From Leptidea sinapis (taxonomy: Eukaryota; Arthropoda; Insecta; Lepidoptera; Pieridae): DNA of 64,000 nucleotides. The stretch covers positions 4,650,001 to 4,714,000 of the forward strand of contig NC_066310.1 in NCBI RefSeq assembly GCF_905404315.1, in the 5' to 3' direction. Made by a program: the position numbers and the translations under genes. Shown one piece after another: positions 10,900 through 23,047 of the stretch; the stretch's first letter is position 1; every line of letters begins with the position of its first letter. A model generated the notes under the pieces. That model saw only the letters and a list, made by a program, of their open reading frames with translations. It ran no database searches and had not been told where the DNA came from.

Positions 10900-11750
10900 T
10901 ATAACATTTATCTCATACGTCGATAAAAAAGATTTACTTCAAAAATGCATAAAAAATATTATCACAGTAATTCCGTACTCTAGCACAACTGTAAGTTTTA
11001 AAAAATATTACGCGGTACTTCTGGGTCGGCGGTCGTTGACCCGCATCGCTCGGTTCGTTCTCAGCCATGCCCGACGCCCGTGTCCATGCGTACCTATCGA
11101 ATCTAACGTTCGCGCAATTTTTACCTAAAGTGTTGGGAAAACCTCGCCTTAACGCGGTGTGATTCCCGGATGTATAGTCGCGTGGGGTGCGAAATTTAAA
11201 TCACTTTGCCTCACGCGAGTTTTCACGTAGCAATAGCGACCTTTTCGTGCGTTATTTTCTTAATTTTTAGCAGTATCTGGCCATCAGAATCAATGATTTG
11301 GACAGGGGATTTAATTTTAAATAAAATAAAACATTTTAGTATAAATTTTCCTGTAAATAAATAGAAATGAAGACATCAATTTTGAGTGTTGCGGTTTAAG
11401 AAATGTATATAATTTAATTTGATTTTGACAAGATCACAGACACCTACTCTGGAAGCAGTCTCGTAAAATAATTTTGAAGGTAATCGAAACTCAATAAAAA
11501 ATCTTTATTTTTATCCTTATAAGCCTTATAAGAAGGTTATATGAGGACGGCACCCCGATTGTTCAAATTAAAATATTATAATATCGAGTGATTTTGTGCT
11601 AATCTGATCGAAAAAGAAAAAAAAAACTGTAAAAAAAGACCCTCGATTTGTTAGTGTTGGAGATTTATTTTTTATTTAAGTATGATGAAAGATTATGTAA
11701 TAAGGCCGTCTTTAGTTTGGTAGGTTAATTAAGTGCTTATCGAAATCTAC
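10900..11750. other. No gene; part of an unassigned repeat
   Basis: Non-coding. The GC-richer part at about 11155-11222 (GATTCCCGGATGTATAGTCG, CACTTTGCCTCACGCG) recurs in inverted form at about 17725-17785, so it is an interspersed repeat of unknown class. Confidence 0.5.
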
Positions 11751-11757
11751 ATATTTT

Positions 11758-11960
11758 TAACCGACTTCAAAAGGAGGAGGTTATCAATTCGATCGGTATT
11801 TTTTTTTATGTATGTACACCGATTACTCTGAGATTTATGATCCGATTTACGTAATTCATTTTCGTACTTTTGTTCGATGCGAAATAGATGCCATTTGGTC
11901 CCATAAAAATTTTACATAGTTTGGACCAGTAGTTTTCACTTTATGAACATTTAAACGAAA
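11758..11960 (+). repeat. Interspersed repeat with CCGACTTCAAAAGGAGGAGG motif
   Basis: Starts with CCGACTTCAAAAGGAGGAGG, a motif I associate with abundant lepidopteran repeats, followed by a CGATCGG / CACCGATTACTCTGAG body. Only the first few bases of the motif are shared with the MITE at 18944. Class uncertain. Confidence 0.45.
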
Positions 11961-12094
11961 ATTTTTGTCTACCTGGATGACATAATTTTTTTCTGTATAC
12001 GGCCTTTTAATTTAATGAAAACCTTTTCGTAGTCGTAGTATTGGATCAGTTATGTCAACAATCATAACGGGGGGCTAATCATTAGATAAAAAAA

Positions 12095-12275
12095 AATATT
12101 GAATTACGCGTTACTTTGCCGAAATCTATAATTACACAAATGATTTAAGTTTTCTTTAGTGTTAATTTCGCCAGTATTTGTTTTTAAAACAATTCGACAC
12201 GTGTTTCGCCTCTACACGAGGCATCCTCAGGACGTGTTGTCTCGCCAAAATCTGGCACGAGACCTCTCGTCACAG
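12095..12275 (+). repeat. Repeat R copy, most complete
   Basis: Contains all shared blocks: ACGCGTTACTTTGCCGAAAT, CAATTCGACACGTGTTTCGC, CTCTACACGAGGCATCCTC and CGCCAAAATCTGGCACGAGA. Non-coding. Confidence 0.75.
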
Positions 12276-12299
12276 AGGACAGTCTCGTCTTAAAACTTA

Positions 12300-14340
12300 A
12301 ATCATTTGTATAATCATTAGATATTTACATAATATCATCCAAAAGAACTTTGAATTTGACGCAATTGTATGCGGCTCTCCATACAGTCATGTGTATTCTC
12401 CTTTATTTACCCCCGACGCCATAATCGTTGTTTTATGCTATCGTAGTCGTAGATATCGAATAGAACGATTTGATGCGCCTTTTTTCTATTTGAAACCTGA
12501 GGGCCTACCACCAACTTTTAATAAGCAATGCGATTCCGATGCAGTTTCATTTAAGTACCTAAACTGAATCGCTAAAATTCGTACCATTTAGTGCCTTTTA
12601 CTGGATCCCTTAAAAAGAATGAACGAAATAAATTTGTCTGTGGTAAGAAAGAGATGACGCTCTACAGTCGTTGCATAAGTTTGTCTCTCTTACTCGAACC
12701 ATATGCGTTGCGTTTCGAAACCTAAAATTATATGATATTAGCGGTTTTTTTGCGTAGAAAATACTAAAAAAACATTTTAAAATTGCGCTTTATAGCGTCA
12801 AATTATAAACCATTAAGCCTTTTTTTTGTACTTATTTAATAAAAGTACTATAAATAAATATAGCTCTTTGAATTACAAATTAAATGTTTGCTTATGTGTT
12901 TTCGTAAAAATAACGAGTTATGAACGCACCTCCATTGATGTTGACCTAATCACGTCGTAGTACGAAATAGCAGATCAGTTCATTTTAGGTTGTCAATTGA
13001 ATCGCAATAAGAGTTCATGGTAGGCCCGCTGATGTGATTAGTTCTTAGTTACTCATTTACAAGTTTTTCTTACCGAATTCACATAAAATGTTTAACATAC
13101 AATATATTTTAGGCACATGTATAAATTCGCGAGGATATTTTCGCTAAACCGCCATTCGCGTGAACACACTGGATTCAAATCCATGTAAGCCCAGAGCAAG
13201 TTGTTAATCTCACACAAAACCTTTGAATTTCTCCGCCAGGATGAGTACGTTCCTCACAATATTTTCCTTCACCATAAGAGCTTCGAACAGTGCCGGATTA
13301 AGCAAACTACGGGGCCCGTATGTAAATTATATGGAGGGCCTTTGACTTTCTTTTGTATAAGAATTATTTACTAAATACGTTTATTTTTGGAGTTTACTCC
13401 TTAAGAATCGATTATAATATAAGGCGCCCGGTATGAGAAAAATATGGAGAGTAAAACCTGCTCATCAAAATGTCATAGTAACGTTTTGATGCGCATCATC
13501 TCTCGCGCACCTTTCACTGAAAATCTGATAAGCACGTGGGTACTAAGTATGTTACAATTCATACATTAATATGACATATATAAACATGTGTGCTTTATAA
13601 TTATTTAATATTGAATTATCAATATAGTTGATACAAATTTATATGAGTTATGCACATAATTAAATGTTTAATTTAATATGGAGAGTATATTTAGCGCATT
13701 TCACGCCAAATAGACAATTTTTAACCTAACCTATTATTTTATTTTTTTAATATCTATTTTTTTTTTAATTAATACGCTTTGTAACCGACTCCATTGGACT
13801 TGATTTTGTTTAATACCTGTTCAAAGACAATCGTTCTTGAGCAGTAAACTACAGTCGTGCGTCGGAGCTGACACACACACTTTTTTTTTCTTCATTATAA
13901 GTAATCGCTAATAAAGTGCCTGTAAGGGCAAATTTCAGTATTAAGATTATATTCAGAATGAGATACACATTCTATATTTTTTGCTTAAATTTTCTGATAA
14001 AGCAATTGCTCTGGAAATTTAACTAACTCACACAGTACGTACTTTGACAAAACAAATTTGTTCTTTTTCTTCATTTAATTTTTTGGTATACGTTTTGCAT
14101 TTCCGGAAGTATAGTGCATTTACAAAAAATGGGAGGTAAAAATATATACCTCCACTCGAACGAAGGGAATTTGAAAATTTATCTTATGAATGGCTCACAT
14201 TTTGTGTAGGTACCAGTGCACCAGAAGATTAAATCATACAAAATTAAGTATTCATCAATTATTGGAAATTTTATAACGAATACTCGATGACAAAATATAT
14301 TAGATTAAATTTTTAACTGCACGCTAAGAAAATTTTCGAA
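12300..14340. other. Gene-free stretch with weak repeat traces
   Basis: No supported coding region. The segment 13165-13290 (GGATTCAAATCCATGTAAGC, TTCTCCGCCAGGATGAGTAC, TTTTCCTTCACC) looks like a fragment of a dispersed tRNA-related repeat. The rest is AT-rich. Confidence 0.4.
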
Positions 14341-14915
14341 AATTCGGGAAGTCTTCTTCTTAAGTCCTAGGAAGCTTTCTTCCTATGTGTGTATGGGTGT
14401 GTGTGTGTGTGTGTATGGACGCATGTAAGCCTCTTACATCTTTTGAACAGCCCGACCGATTTTACCGAGGTTAGCGTGATTCGAAAGGGCTTGACCAAAC
14501 TTATTTCGAATACAATACGGACCGGTACATTTTAAGAAATCTTAAAAAACTACGAATTTTTTTTTCATATGTGTTTTTTTGTAATACCTTTTAAACTGCT
14601 TCACCGATCGATTCCAAAAATCTATCAGCTATTAAAACCAAAAAACCACGTCGATCGCTACAAACCCGCCAAAATCGGTTTTTTCATTCATCAGTTATCG
14701 TTGACGTAAGAAAACCGAAAAAAGTGTTATTTCCGGGTGCGATCAATTAAAACTCTAAGATTCTTTATAAAATTGCGTCGAATGCCGCCCCAACCACTTG
14801 AAAATTGGTTCAGTCATTCAAAAGTTATTAACGTTTGAAAATTCAAAAAATAGTGTTTTATTAAACTATTACCAGACTTTCGAGCACGAAGAGCTCAAAA
14901 TCGTCATAAATACAA
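14340..14915. repeat. Repeat-like stretch with a (GT)n microsatellite
   Basis: GTGT repeats at 14387-14415 are followed by text such as CTTTTGAACAGCCCGACCGA and later TTGGTTCAGTCATTCAAAAG, wording typical of Helitron-like lepidopteran repeats. No ends identified. Confidence 0.35.
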
Positions 14916-15339
14916 TTTGAAGCGTTTAGACATTAGCGGAGAGTTGCAGGGATGGCCTTTAGGTTCAACCCTTTTTCGTTTTTTTTTTTTGTTTAATTAC
15001 GGTCAAGCGGTGGTCTGGAGACGTGGAGCCCCGAATACGCACAATAATATAGGGCCTGTGTCAGTTTCTAGTTTACACAGATGCTCTTTACGAAGTTTTC
15101 TCTTTTGTTATATTTGGCTGTCGGCAAGAACAATGCCTCTCGTTAAAATTACGTGCTCGCTACAATAGTAGGATATTAAGTACTCGTTTTATTCAATGGA
15201 ACAATACTGAGTAAATAAAGGCTATTGTTTTTTCGAGTACAGTTATGTTATCTGTTGGCTATAAAACTGTGACAGTTTAACGTTTATCTTACAATAGTTA
15301 TATCTCACTTCATTCCGTTTTGTTCATTTCGATATTTTA
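14916..15339. other. No gene seen
   Basis: A single 83-codon open frame at 14917-15168 looks random in composition. No motif or repeat recognised. Confidence 0.4.
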
Positions 15340-15645
15340 GTTTATGGAATAGGAGGACAAACGAGCGTACGGGTCATCTGGTGGTAAGTGATCACCGCCG
15401 CCCACATTCTCTTGCAACACCAGAGGAATCACAAGAGCGTTGCCGGCCTTTAAGGAAGGTGTACGTGCTTGTTTTGAAGGTACCCATGTCGTATCGTCCC
15501 GGAAACACCGCACAAGGAAGCTCATTCCACAGCTTTGTAGTACGTGGAAGAAAGCTCCTTGAAAACCGCACTGTGGAGGACCGCCACACATCCAGATGGT
15601 GGGGATGATATCCTAATTTGTGGCGTGTCGTGTGAAGGTGGAATA
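15340..15645 (-). mobile_element. LINE-A 3' tail, 5'-truncated
   Basis: Minus-strand copy of the last about 300 bp of LINE-A: TATGGAATAGGAGGACAAAC, the GTGATCACCGCCGCCCAC block and the end of the ORF2 frame (residues like TTRHKLGYHPHHLDVWRSS, then RSFLPRTTKLWNELP). Frames are broken by small indels. Confidence 0.9.
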
Positions 15646-15726
15646 TTACATAATATGAACTTATAATACAGTCCCATATTCCACCCAATAAGGGAGATTA
15701 TTTTACGCAATAATTTGTAAGCATTG

Positions 15727-16115
15727 TGTGCAACAATGCTAATCCTAGCAAGTTTTAATACACCAATATTGAAAACAAAATTTTAGGAACGATGGGACTC
15801 GAACACACGACCTCTCGCGTGCGAGTGCTCTTCTAACTGAGCCAACCGTTCGAGTTAATTGTCATAAAGTCTTGTATGCTTTGTTCAACTCTCAGGTTGT
15901 GGCTTCATCTACAGTTTAAGTTCATAACCTGTTCAACCCCATTATTTGCATATTGGGAAATTGACTTGAGATGTCGCTCTTGCAAATCTAAACAATTTGT
16001 TATATTTGTCGTGGGTTCGAAGCACCCATCGTTCATAAAAAAAAATCAAATTTTATTTGTGTATTAATCCTAGAAGTGAGGCTTATCACTTTAAAAACAT
16101 AACAAATTGTTTAGC
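15727..16115 (-). repeat. SINE-T2, head plus body plus second tail
   Basis: A minus-strand tRNA-like head at about 15785-15852 (GAACGGTTGGCTCAGTTAG..., T-arm GTTCGAGTCCC, tail ATCGTTCCTAAAATTTTG) adjoins the family body and, at 16012-16060, a plus-strand GTGGGTTCGAAGCACCCATC tail. The arrangement resembles the inverted pair at 42 kb. Confidence 0.7.
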
Positions 16116-16209
16116 AAATTTTGTTAACAACGTCATACTTTTAAGGTAGCAAATAAGAACGGTCGGTTTCGGGCAAAAGTGAAGAAAAACAGACGGACTT
16201 TATCTAATG

Positions 16210-16554
16210 CTAGCTGACCCGGCAAACGTTGTTTTGCCATATAAAGTATAATTCACGCGATAGTTTCATAAGTAATAAAATATTGCCTATATTATAGCCT
16301 GTACATCATTTTGTCTATTGTCAATAGTTTTTGCAGCGCACGCAAAAATAGGTTTTCGATTTTACACCTTGTGTTACAAAATAGCAATTTTATTACGGAT
16401 CCCTAATTTTGAAAAAAAAAACATAGCCTATAGCCTTCCTCAATAAATGGACTACCCAACACTGAAAGAATCATTCAAATCGGACCAGTAGTACCAGAGA
16501 TTAGCGCGTTCAAACAAACAAACAAACACTGCAGCTTTATAATATTAGTATAGA
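16210..16554 (-). mobile_element. Non-autonomous Helitron-like group B
   Basis: Minus-strand element from TC (16554-16553, TCTATACTAATATTATAAAG) to CTAG (16213-16210). Just inside the 3' end lies the hairpin GGCAAAACAACGTTTGCC (16238-16221; 6-bp stem), as expected of Helitrons. No coding capacity, no TIR or target duplication. The second copy is at 58433-58770. Confidence 0.75.
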
Positions 16555-16649
16555 TAAGAGAAATTTAAAATTAGGAGAGCGCTGAGACCATGATATGTCC
16601 ACACCTTTGACGCAACTAGAGTACTCATATACGTATGTAGACACGAAAA

Positions 16650-17110
16650 GTATTTATTTATTTAAGATTACCTACAGAAACTACAACATACATTCCACTA
16701 TAATTACAACATACTTAAAAAACATATGTGATTCTACTTACAGCCAATCAGACATGCATGAAACATAATTTTATGACAATTGTTTGTCAGCTATAAAGTA
16801 ATAACAAATTATATAAATCTAACAAATATTTTACAACTACTTCTACACAAATAAGAAGAAAAATATATAAGAACAAATTTAAATTAAATTATTAATTAAA
16901 AAAAACATACTTTTTGACGTTGATTGTCGGCTAGATACTAATAACATATTATATAAATCTAAAACATATACTACAACTATTTCTACACAAATAAAAAGAA
17001 AAGTACACTTAAAGAACAAATTTAAATTAAATTATTATTTCAAAAATTACAAAGCCTACGCTTAAATTCATTTTCAGAATAATTATGGTTAATGTCTAAA
17101 TCCTCATTCC
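16650..17110 (-). mobile_element. Jockey/CR1-type LINE 3' end with an internal tandem duplication
   Basis: TTTA-repeat tail at 16652-16663, then degraded 3' sequence. About 130 bp (about 16785-16905) is repeated at about 16920-17035: both units contain TATATAAATCTAA, ACAACTA.TTCTACACAAAT and AACAAATTTAAATTAAATTA. Non-coding. Confidence 0.55.
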
Positions 17111-18164
17111 TTGAAGACAGATAATTATATGACCGCGAAAGCCTTACTGAAGTACATAAATGAAGTTACAGTTATACCACGGTAGAGCCCAGGACAACCT
17201 TCAAGTTGAATTATCCTTTAGTACCCTACGCATTGTCCCTTCGGCCACCTTTAGGGCTGTAAGGATAAGGCACTATTAAAATAAATAGATTGCTTCGCTT
17301 CATCCTCATATAACTTTCCGCGACATAGCTGTTACTAATTACAAGTCATAACTAACACACGAGGAACAAGAAATGGCGATAAACAGAAATATTTTTCCTG
17401 ACCGGACCGGTCCAAACCGGAAAGTAATCGAAACTCGAATTAAAAATTGCACGACTAACTATTGATAAGAGCTGATAAAAACGTAAGTCACGATTATTCG
17501 ACCAAAAGCGAGACCAATTGATATCTCCTATGAAAAATCTTTGCGTCATTCACCCAAATAGAGAGAGTATTCTGAATTATTACTTTAGGAAGGGGCAAAG
17601 ATATAAAAAGTCACACACCTCGTAGGATTCTATTGAAAGTGCATTTTGAGAAGTGATGATTTTCAGCAGTGGAAGGCGTCTTTGTACAGAATACCGGCAT
17701 ATTTATACAAGAACGCTTTTTGCTGCGGGCGTGAGGCAAAGTGACCCCACGTGACCATACATCCGGGAATTACTCCGCGTTAAAAAAATAAACAATGCGA
17801 TCCGGTGCGTTCCGAAGCTCATTTTAGCCTAGCGTATTATCTCATTGTCACAAAAATTTAGTATCTTAATTGTTTCTCTTACCTATAACACTTTTCTCCC
17901 TAGTCGTGGTGAAATATCTTTTGTCCATTTATCTTGTTTGGTTCTTATCACATGTCCTGTCCAAGAACTAACTAAACGAACCAATAAAGTTTCGCAAAAT
18001 TTTCATGCTATGTTCGAGAAAATTCTTAAACACCAAGATAAAGTGTGGTCTTAATTAAGAGCAATTAAGGGCGAGATCTCTTGACCTGCTCAAATGTGGA
18101 TTATGAATTCAAAGTGAAGCATATGGTTTAACTTTAAATTCATCAATATAATATATACAGTGTT
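17111..18164. other. No gene seen
   Basis: Short frames only. 17725-17785 is an inverted copy of a GC-rich repeat at about 11155-11222. Confidence 0.4.
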
Positions 18165-18850
18165 ATCGTTTATCTTTAAACGAGCAATGCTTGTATATAA
18201 TAATATATAATATATATAATCTGAATCTCGGAAACGGCTCCAACGTAAAATTTAGAATACTGGGGATTTCGGGGGCGATAAATCGATCTATTTTTTTTTA
18301 TGGAATAGGAGGACAAACGAGCGTACGGGTCACCTGGTGTTAAGTGATCACCGCCGCCCACATTCTCTTGCAAAACCAGAGGAATCACAAGAGCGTTGCC
18401 GGCCTTTAAGGAAGGTGTACGCGCTTTTTTTGAAGATACCCATGTCGTATCGTCCCGGAAACACCGCATAAGGAAACTCATTCCACAGCATTGTAGTACG
18501 CGGAAGAAAGCTCCTTGAAAACCGCACTGTGGAGGACCGCCACGCATCCAGATGGTGGGGATGATATTTTAACTTGTGGCGAGTCGTGCGAGGGTGGATC
18601 TAGCTAGGTTTCAATTTTAAAAAATATAGTTGTATCCGTGTTTTAATAAGAAACAGCTACAATAATTTAGAATACAAAGGTAATTTCGCCACTTTAAAAA
18701 AGACTATAATAGCCCAGATGGGACGTTGGGTGATCCGGAAAACAGAAGACCGTGGTTCAAATCCAGATGTCCAATATCTTTTTTTGTTCAAGTTTTGATT
18801 CTTTCTTTTATCATTCTTAAAATGGGAGCAAGGCTCGGTCGTCCGGATAT
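18165..18850 (+). repeat. Repeat Q copy interrupted by LINE-A tail
   Basis: Same order of blocks as at 7050-7385, with a 300-bp LINE-A tail inserted at the CGATCTAGCTAGG site. The host repeat resumes at ATCTAGCTAGG near 18597 and ends at GGTCGTCCGGATATT. Confidence 0.8.
18291..18597 (-). mobile_element. LINE-A 3' tail inserted in repeat Q
   Basis: Poly-T (poly-A complement) followed by the LINE-A 3' end, read on the minus strand and cut within ORF2. It is flanked by GATCTA on both sides, a 6-bp target duplication. The uninterrupted site is visible at about 7165 and 59540. Confidence 0.9.
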
Positions 18851-18943
18851 TTTTTCATAAAGTACACATCTGATATGTGCAGTACTTATCAGTGAAACTA
18901 GGTAGGTACCTACTATTTTGTTGGACAGAAAATTATAAAAAAG

Positions 18944-19236
18944 ATTAACAAAATAACAACCGACTTCAAAAACACTATTCGAAAACAATAGATATAATAT
19001 GCACTAAAAAGTTTAAAAATAATTGAGTATTTTTAAACAACCTAATTATAGTTACTATCATTGTAATTTTTGGAATCGGTGTCCTTCCGCCGCGACCCGC
19101 TCTCGCCTCCTCACGACTCAAGCACATCTCACCTATAACTATGTATGTAGTTACAAGCCTATCTTGGGTGACACCGGCTATATTATATCTATTGTTTTCG
19201 AATAGTGTTTTTGAAGTCAGTTGTTTTTTTGTTAAT
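18944..19236. mobile_element. MITE with 56-bp terminal inverted repeats
   Basis: The left arm 18944-18999 and the inverted right arm 19181-19236 match at 54 of 56 positions (outer part ATTAACAAAA, inner part GAAAACAATAGATATAATA). The 181-bp centre has no relevant frame. Flanks are A-rich/T-rich, so a target duplication cannot be read. Confidence 0.85.
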
Positions 19237-19245
19237 TTTTTACGA

Positions 19246-19562
19246 AAATACTAATTTAATTTAAGGGACAAGACGAACAGGACGTTCAGCTGATGGTAAT
19301 TGATACGCCCTACCCATTACAATGCAGTGCCGCTAAATATTCTTGAAAAAAAAAAAAAACAAAATTTCTATTCAAGTAATAAATATTCAAGATATTAAGT
19401 GTCTTTTGCCCAGTAATTTCACTAGCTATGGCACCCTTCAGCGGTAATGTGTGAGAACAATAATGCTCACACATTACTGCTTCACGGCAGAAATAGGCAC
19501 CGTTGTGGTACCCATAATTTAGCCGGCATCTTTTACAAAGGAGCCTTCCACTAGTAGCAATA
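19246..19562 (-). repeat. SINE-P, minus
   Basis: Full-order copy from GGGACAAGACGAACAGGACG to CCGGCATCTTTTACAAAGGA. It lies 224 bp from a plus-strand copy, making an inverted pair. Confidence 0.85.
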
Positions 19563-19786
19563 AATCATGTCTAATTGAATTCGGGCCGTTCATTATGAAT
19601 AACTAAAATAATTATAATATGCTGTTTTCTTAAATAAATATTCACAATTACAATAGTGATAAAAATAAACAAATAAGGCATGCAAGAGAGAAGAACATAT
19701 CTAACGGAGATACAACAAACTAGAAAAGGTAAGCAAATTTATTGTTATTATAACTGATTTTTATTGTAGAGCTGTTATCAGTCAGC

Positions 19787-20103
19787 CACATTTACCAGTG
19801 GGAGGCTCCTTTGCACAGGATGCCGGCTAGATTATGGGTACCACAACGGCGCCTATTTCTGCCGTGAAGCAGTAATGTGTAAGCATTACTGCGTTTCGGT
19901 CTGAAGGGCGTCGTAGCTAGTGAAATTACTGGGCAAATGAGACTTAACATCTTATGTCTCAAGGTGACGAGCGCAATTGTAGGGCCGCTCAAATTTTTTG
20001 AGTTTTTCAAGAATCCTAAACGGCACTGCATTATGGGCAGGGCGTATCAATTACAATCAGCTGAACGTCTTGGTCGTCTCGTCTCTCATTATCATAAAAA
20101 AAA
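19787..20103 (+). repeat. SINE-P, plus
   Basis: Runs from ACCAGTGGGAGGCTCC to the poly-A end at 20096-20103. The poly-A end defines the element orientation. No pol III boxes were identified with confidence. Confidence 0.85.
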
Positions 20104-20285
20104 AACTCTTGACATTAGCTCCTATGTACATTGATTATTAAACCTCTGACTGACACACACACATTGACATTTAATATAATTATTGGTCACACACTATTAG
20201 GTTGCCACTGCTTCACCTATAGCTTAATATATTCTAAGACATGCTGGAGACACTGTCTGTGGTAAATAATTAAGCTGCTTATCGT

Positions 20286-20566
20286 TTTTTTAAGACAATT
20301 AGGGACAATCGAGGAGAAGTTCAGCTGATGGTAATTGATTAGTCTTGCCCATTACAATGCAGAGCCGTTCAGTATTCTTGAAAAACCCAAACATTTTGAG
20401 TGGCACTAAAACTGCGCTCATCACCTTGAGACAAGATGTCTCAAGGTCAAATCTCATTTACCCAGTAATATCACTAGATATGGGGCTCTTCAGACCAAAA
20501 CATAGTAATGCTTACATATTACTGCGTGGTACCCATAATCTAGCCCACATCCCGTACAAATTTTGA
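20286..20566 (-). repeat. SINE-P, minus, diverged
   Basis: Third copy in the cluster. It lacks the TTCACGGCAGAAATAGGCGCC block, which is deleted near 20524. Confidence 0.8.
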
Positions 20567-20567
20567 C

Positions 20568-20865
20568 GACCTGTATAGCCGAGTGGTTAGGGATCCTACC
20601 TACTAAGCTAGAGGTCCCGGGTTCGAATCCCGGTAGGTGCACACATTTCTATGATGAATATGGATGTTTGTTTCTGAGTCATGGATGTTTAAATGTATTT
20701 ATGGATGTTTAAATGTATTTATGTATGTTTACATGAATTTATGTATGTTTATGTAAGTATATTGTATTAAATATATCATTGTCTTGTAACCCAGGCTATA
20801 TATGCTTAACTTGGGGCATGATAATTTGTGTAAAAAGTGTGTCAATATTATTATTATTATTATTA
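20568..20865 (+). repeat. SINE-T1, full-length
   Basis: tRNA-related head (GACCTGTATAGCCGAGTGG, B box GGTTCGAATCC), TATGTATGTTTA body, 3' block (TTGTCTTGTAACCCAGGC, CTTAACTTGGGGCATGA) and an (ATT)n tail. It serves as reference for the copies at 951, 9979 and 44770. Confidence 0.9.
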
Positions 20866-20869
20866 AAAT

Positions 20870-21771
20870 GAACTTTCCACTGGTTCCAATCTTATGATAG
20901 TACCTACCCACCCAGATATAAAACATAATGAAGCACCTTATATAAGTAGAATTTCACTAAGGAATGTGGAGGTTTTCCTTGATTTCTCTCTCTGTTTGTC
21001 TGCGGGCTGCATCTCTTAACCGCAGTATTAGTTTTATATAGTACAAAAAATTGTAACCAATTCTATCAAAACTCCCCATTTAAATAAAACAATTTTAAAG
21101 GTTTAAAACATGTGTAATAATGTTACATGTTTATTTTAGTTAACTCAAAATTTTTTGTGAAAACGAGATCTGTCTTGAAACATCGGGTTAACTAAAATAA
21201 AAATCTAACTTTAACGCAAAAATCTGATGTTAAAACACAGTTACAATTACACACATTTAAATTTTTAGTTTTATTTCAATGTTAAAAACACTCATGTTAA
21301 TCAAAGAAAATACCAAAAAGTCCCAATCAAATCCTGCTTTCAAATTCCAGCAGCACATGCCAAGTCAAATACCATCCTCACCTAACTTCTAACAAACTTT
21401 CTTTCTGGAAATAACCAGGTCAATAACACATGCCATATTTAAGTGTGTGTACCCACATGAAAGGCTGGTAACATGTTTTCCTCTGATGTTGCAAGAGGAA
21501 ATGAGTGCAACGTAATCACATAACATCGCATGGTCAAACAGAAATATTACATAGCATTAAACACTGACAGATAAACACAGCAATTAGAGGTACAGTCAAC
21601 TGATTATTAGTTTAATTTTAAAAACCATTTAACTATAAGTTTATTTAATAATTTGATAATAGACCCTAAGGCCTCCTCACTCGATTTATTGTGTATCTCA
21701 AATTCAGAGTAAATGACACCATTTTTATGGAAATGCATTTGTCAGACAGTGCATAACCTCCTTATTAATAA
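20870..21771. other. No gene seen
   Basis: Non-coding on both strands. A loose inverted pair around TTTATTTTAGTTAACT (21130) and GGTTAACTAAAATAAAAATC (21187) is the only structure noticed. Confidence 0.4.
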
Positions 21772-22095
21772 TCTAATATATAAAATTCTCATGTTGCTGT
21801 GTTTGTAGTTAAACTCTTATGAAACGGCTTGACCAATTCTCATGAAATTTTGAGGGCATATTGTGTAGGTCTGAGAATCGGACAACATCTATTTTTCATC
21901 CCCCTAAATGTTAAGGGTGGTCCGGTCCACGCCAATTTTTTTTTTTAAATTTTTGACATTTTTTTTTAAATTTGTTTGATTATGAGTCAGCATAAAAAAT
22001 ACATACAACTTCAAATTTTCACCCATCTACGATCCACAGTAACTTTTGTATCGCGATTTTAATATCGGCAATACAACGTCTGCTGAGTCAGCTAG
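21772..22095 (+). mobile_element. Non-autonomous Helitron-like group A, complete
   Basis: Begins TCTAATATATAAAATTCTC after an A and ends GAGTCAGCTAG before a T, as Helitron insertion between A and T predicts. 324 bp, no frame. The subterminal part has a weak GCAA...TTGC-like stem. Confidence 0.75.
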
Positions 22096-22880
22096 TTAAT
22101 GTATACCTATAACAGACTTTAGAAAAATTAATTTACTTATTTAATTCTGGTAAAATATGAGTTAAAAATAAGTTTTCACTGGCATCATAACTAATAATAA
22201 TATTAAATATATAGTATACGATTTAATTACGTGATTATAATGTAACAATAATTAAATATAAATACTTTTACTTCTTGCATATTATGCTGGTACGAGTATA
22301 AACACGACCTATTATTCCTCTATATTCTTAAATAGACAACGTAAGAAACTTTCAAAATTAATATTTATTTTAAAATTACACATATTATAATCATAAATTT
22401 ACCTACCTTTAAATTATTCGAAAATTTAAACTGTTCTATTTTCAAAATATAGAAATTCGAAGATGTTGTATCTGGAACACTGCTATCAGACTTCACACAA
22501 ACACAAGCACAACACTGTAGACACGTTACAATGATGAATGAATTTCCATTTCACTTAAAAATATTATAACTTACAAAGCATTTAAAAATATTAGTAATCA
22601 AAACACGAGAATTGGGAAAAACTAAATCCAAATCCTCAGGCGGTGAGTGGTGACTGATGTCCTGCTGACGGTGACGGCTCACGACTCACGAGTCACGGCT
22701 GACATCTGACATGCGCCAGGCCAGACATATTATGACACTGATGACTGATGAGTGGCCACAAAATTTAATATAATGCTCTACAGAGTAAAAAAAGATGGAA
22801 TAATAAAAATAGGACGACCAGCGACGCATATGGAGCCCTCTGGCACTACCAACGATAACACTAAAATTACCGACTCCGGA
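22096..22880. other. No gene seen
   Basis: AT-rich, then a locally GC-rich piece (about 22640-22760) with repeated GACTCACGA-like words. No coding evidence. Confidence 0.4.
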
Positions 22881-22889
22881 TTAATTTAA

Positions 22890-23047
22890 AATGAACCGAG
22901 GGAAAATATGAGTATATTATGTATGGTAAAGGATGAGTCTCGTATAATGGTTACTGAATATTTTTTAAGCTGGTTTATATATTTCCCAGTCTGGTTGCGG
23001 CCGTAATCGTGAGCGCGCATAAGGTCATTGACACCTGCTACGACAAT
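22890..23047 (-). pseudogene. Possible SGNH-hydrolase-like fragment of a LINE ORF, inverted
   Basis: The minus strand reads ...FIVVAGVNDLMRAHDYGRNQ... to a stop at about 22890. The GVND motif after a hydrophobic strand recalls block III of SGNH/esterase domains found in some CR1-type ORF1 proteins. It is opposite in orientation to the LINE-B ORF1 that starts right beside it. Low certainty. Confidence 0.35.

Noticed and set aside
14387..14415. (GT)n tract as a notable structure
   Set aside because: Ordinary microsatellite.
20568..20640. Possible functional tRNA gene
   Set aside because: Part of a repeated SINE with body and (ATT)n tail; four copies in the window.
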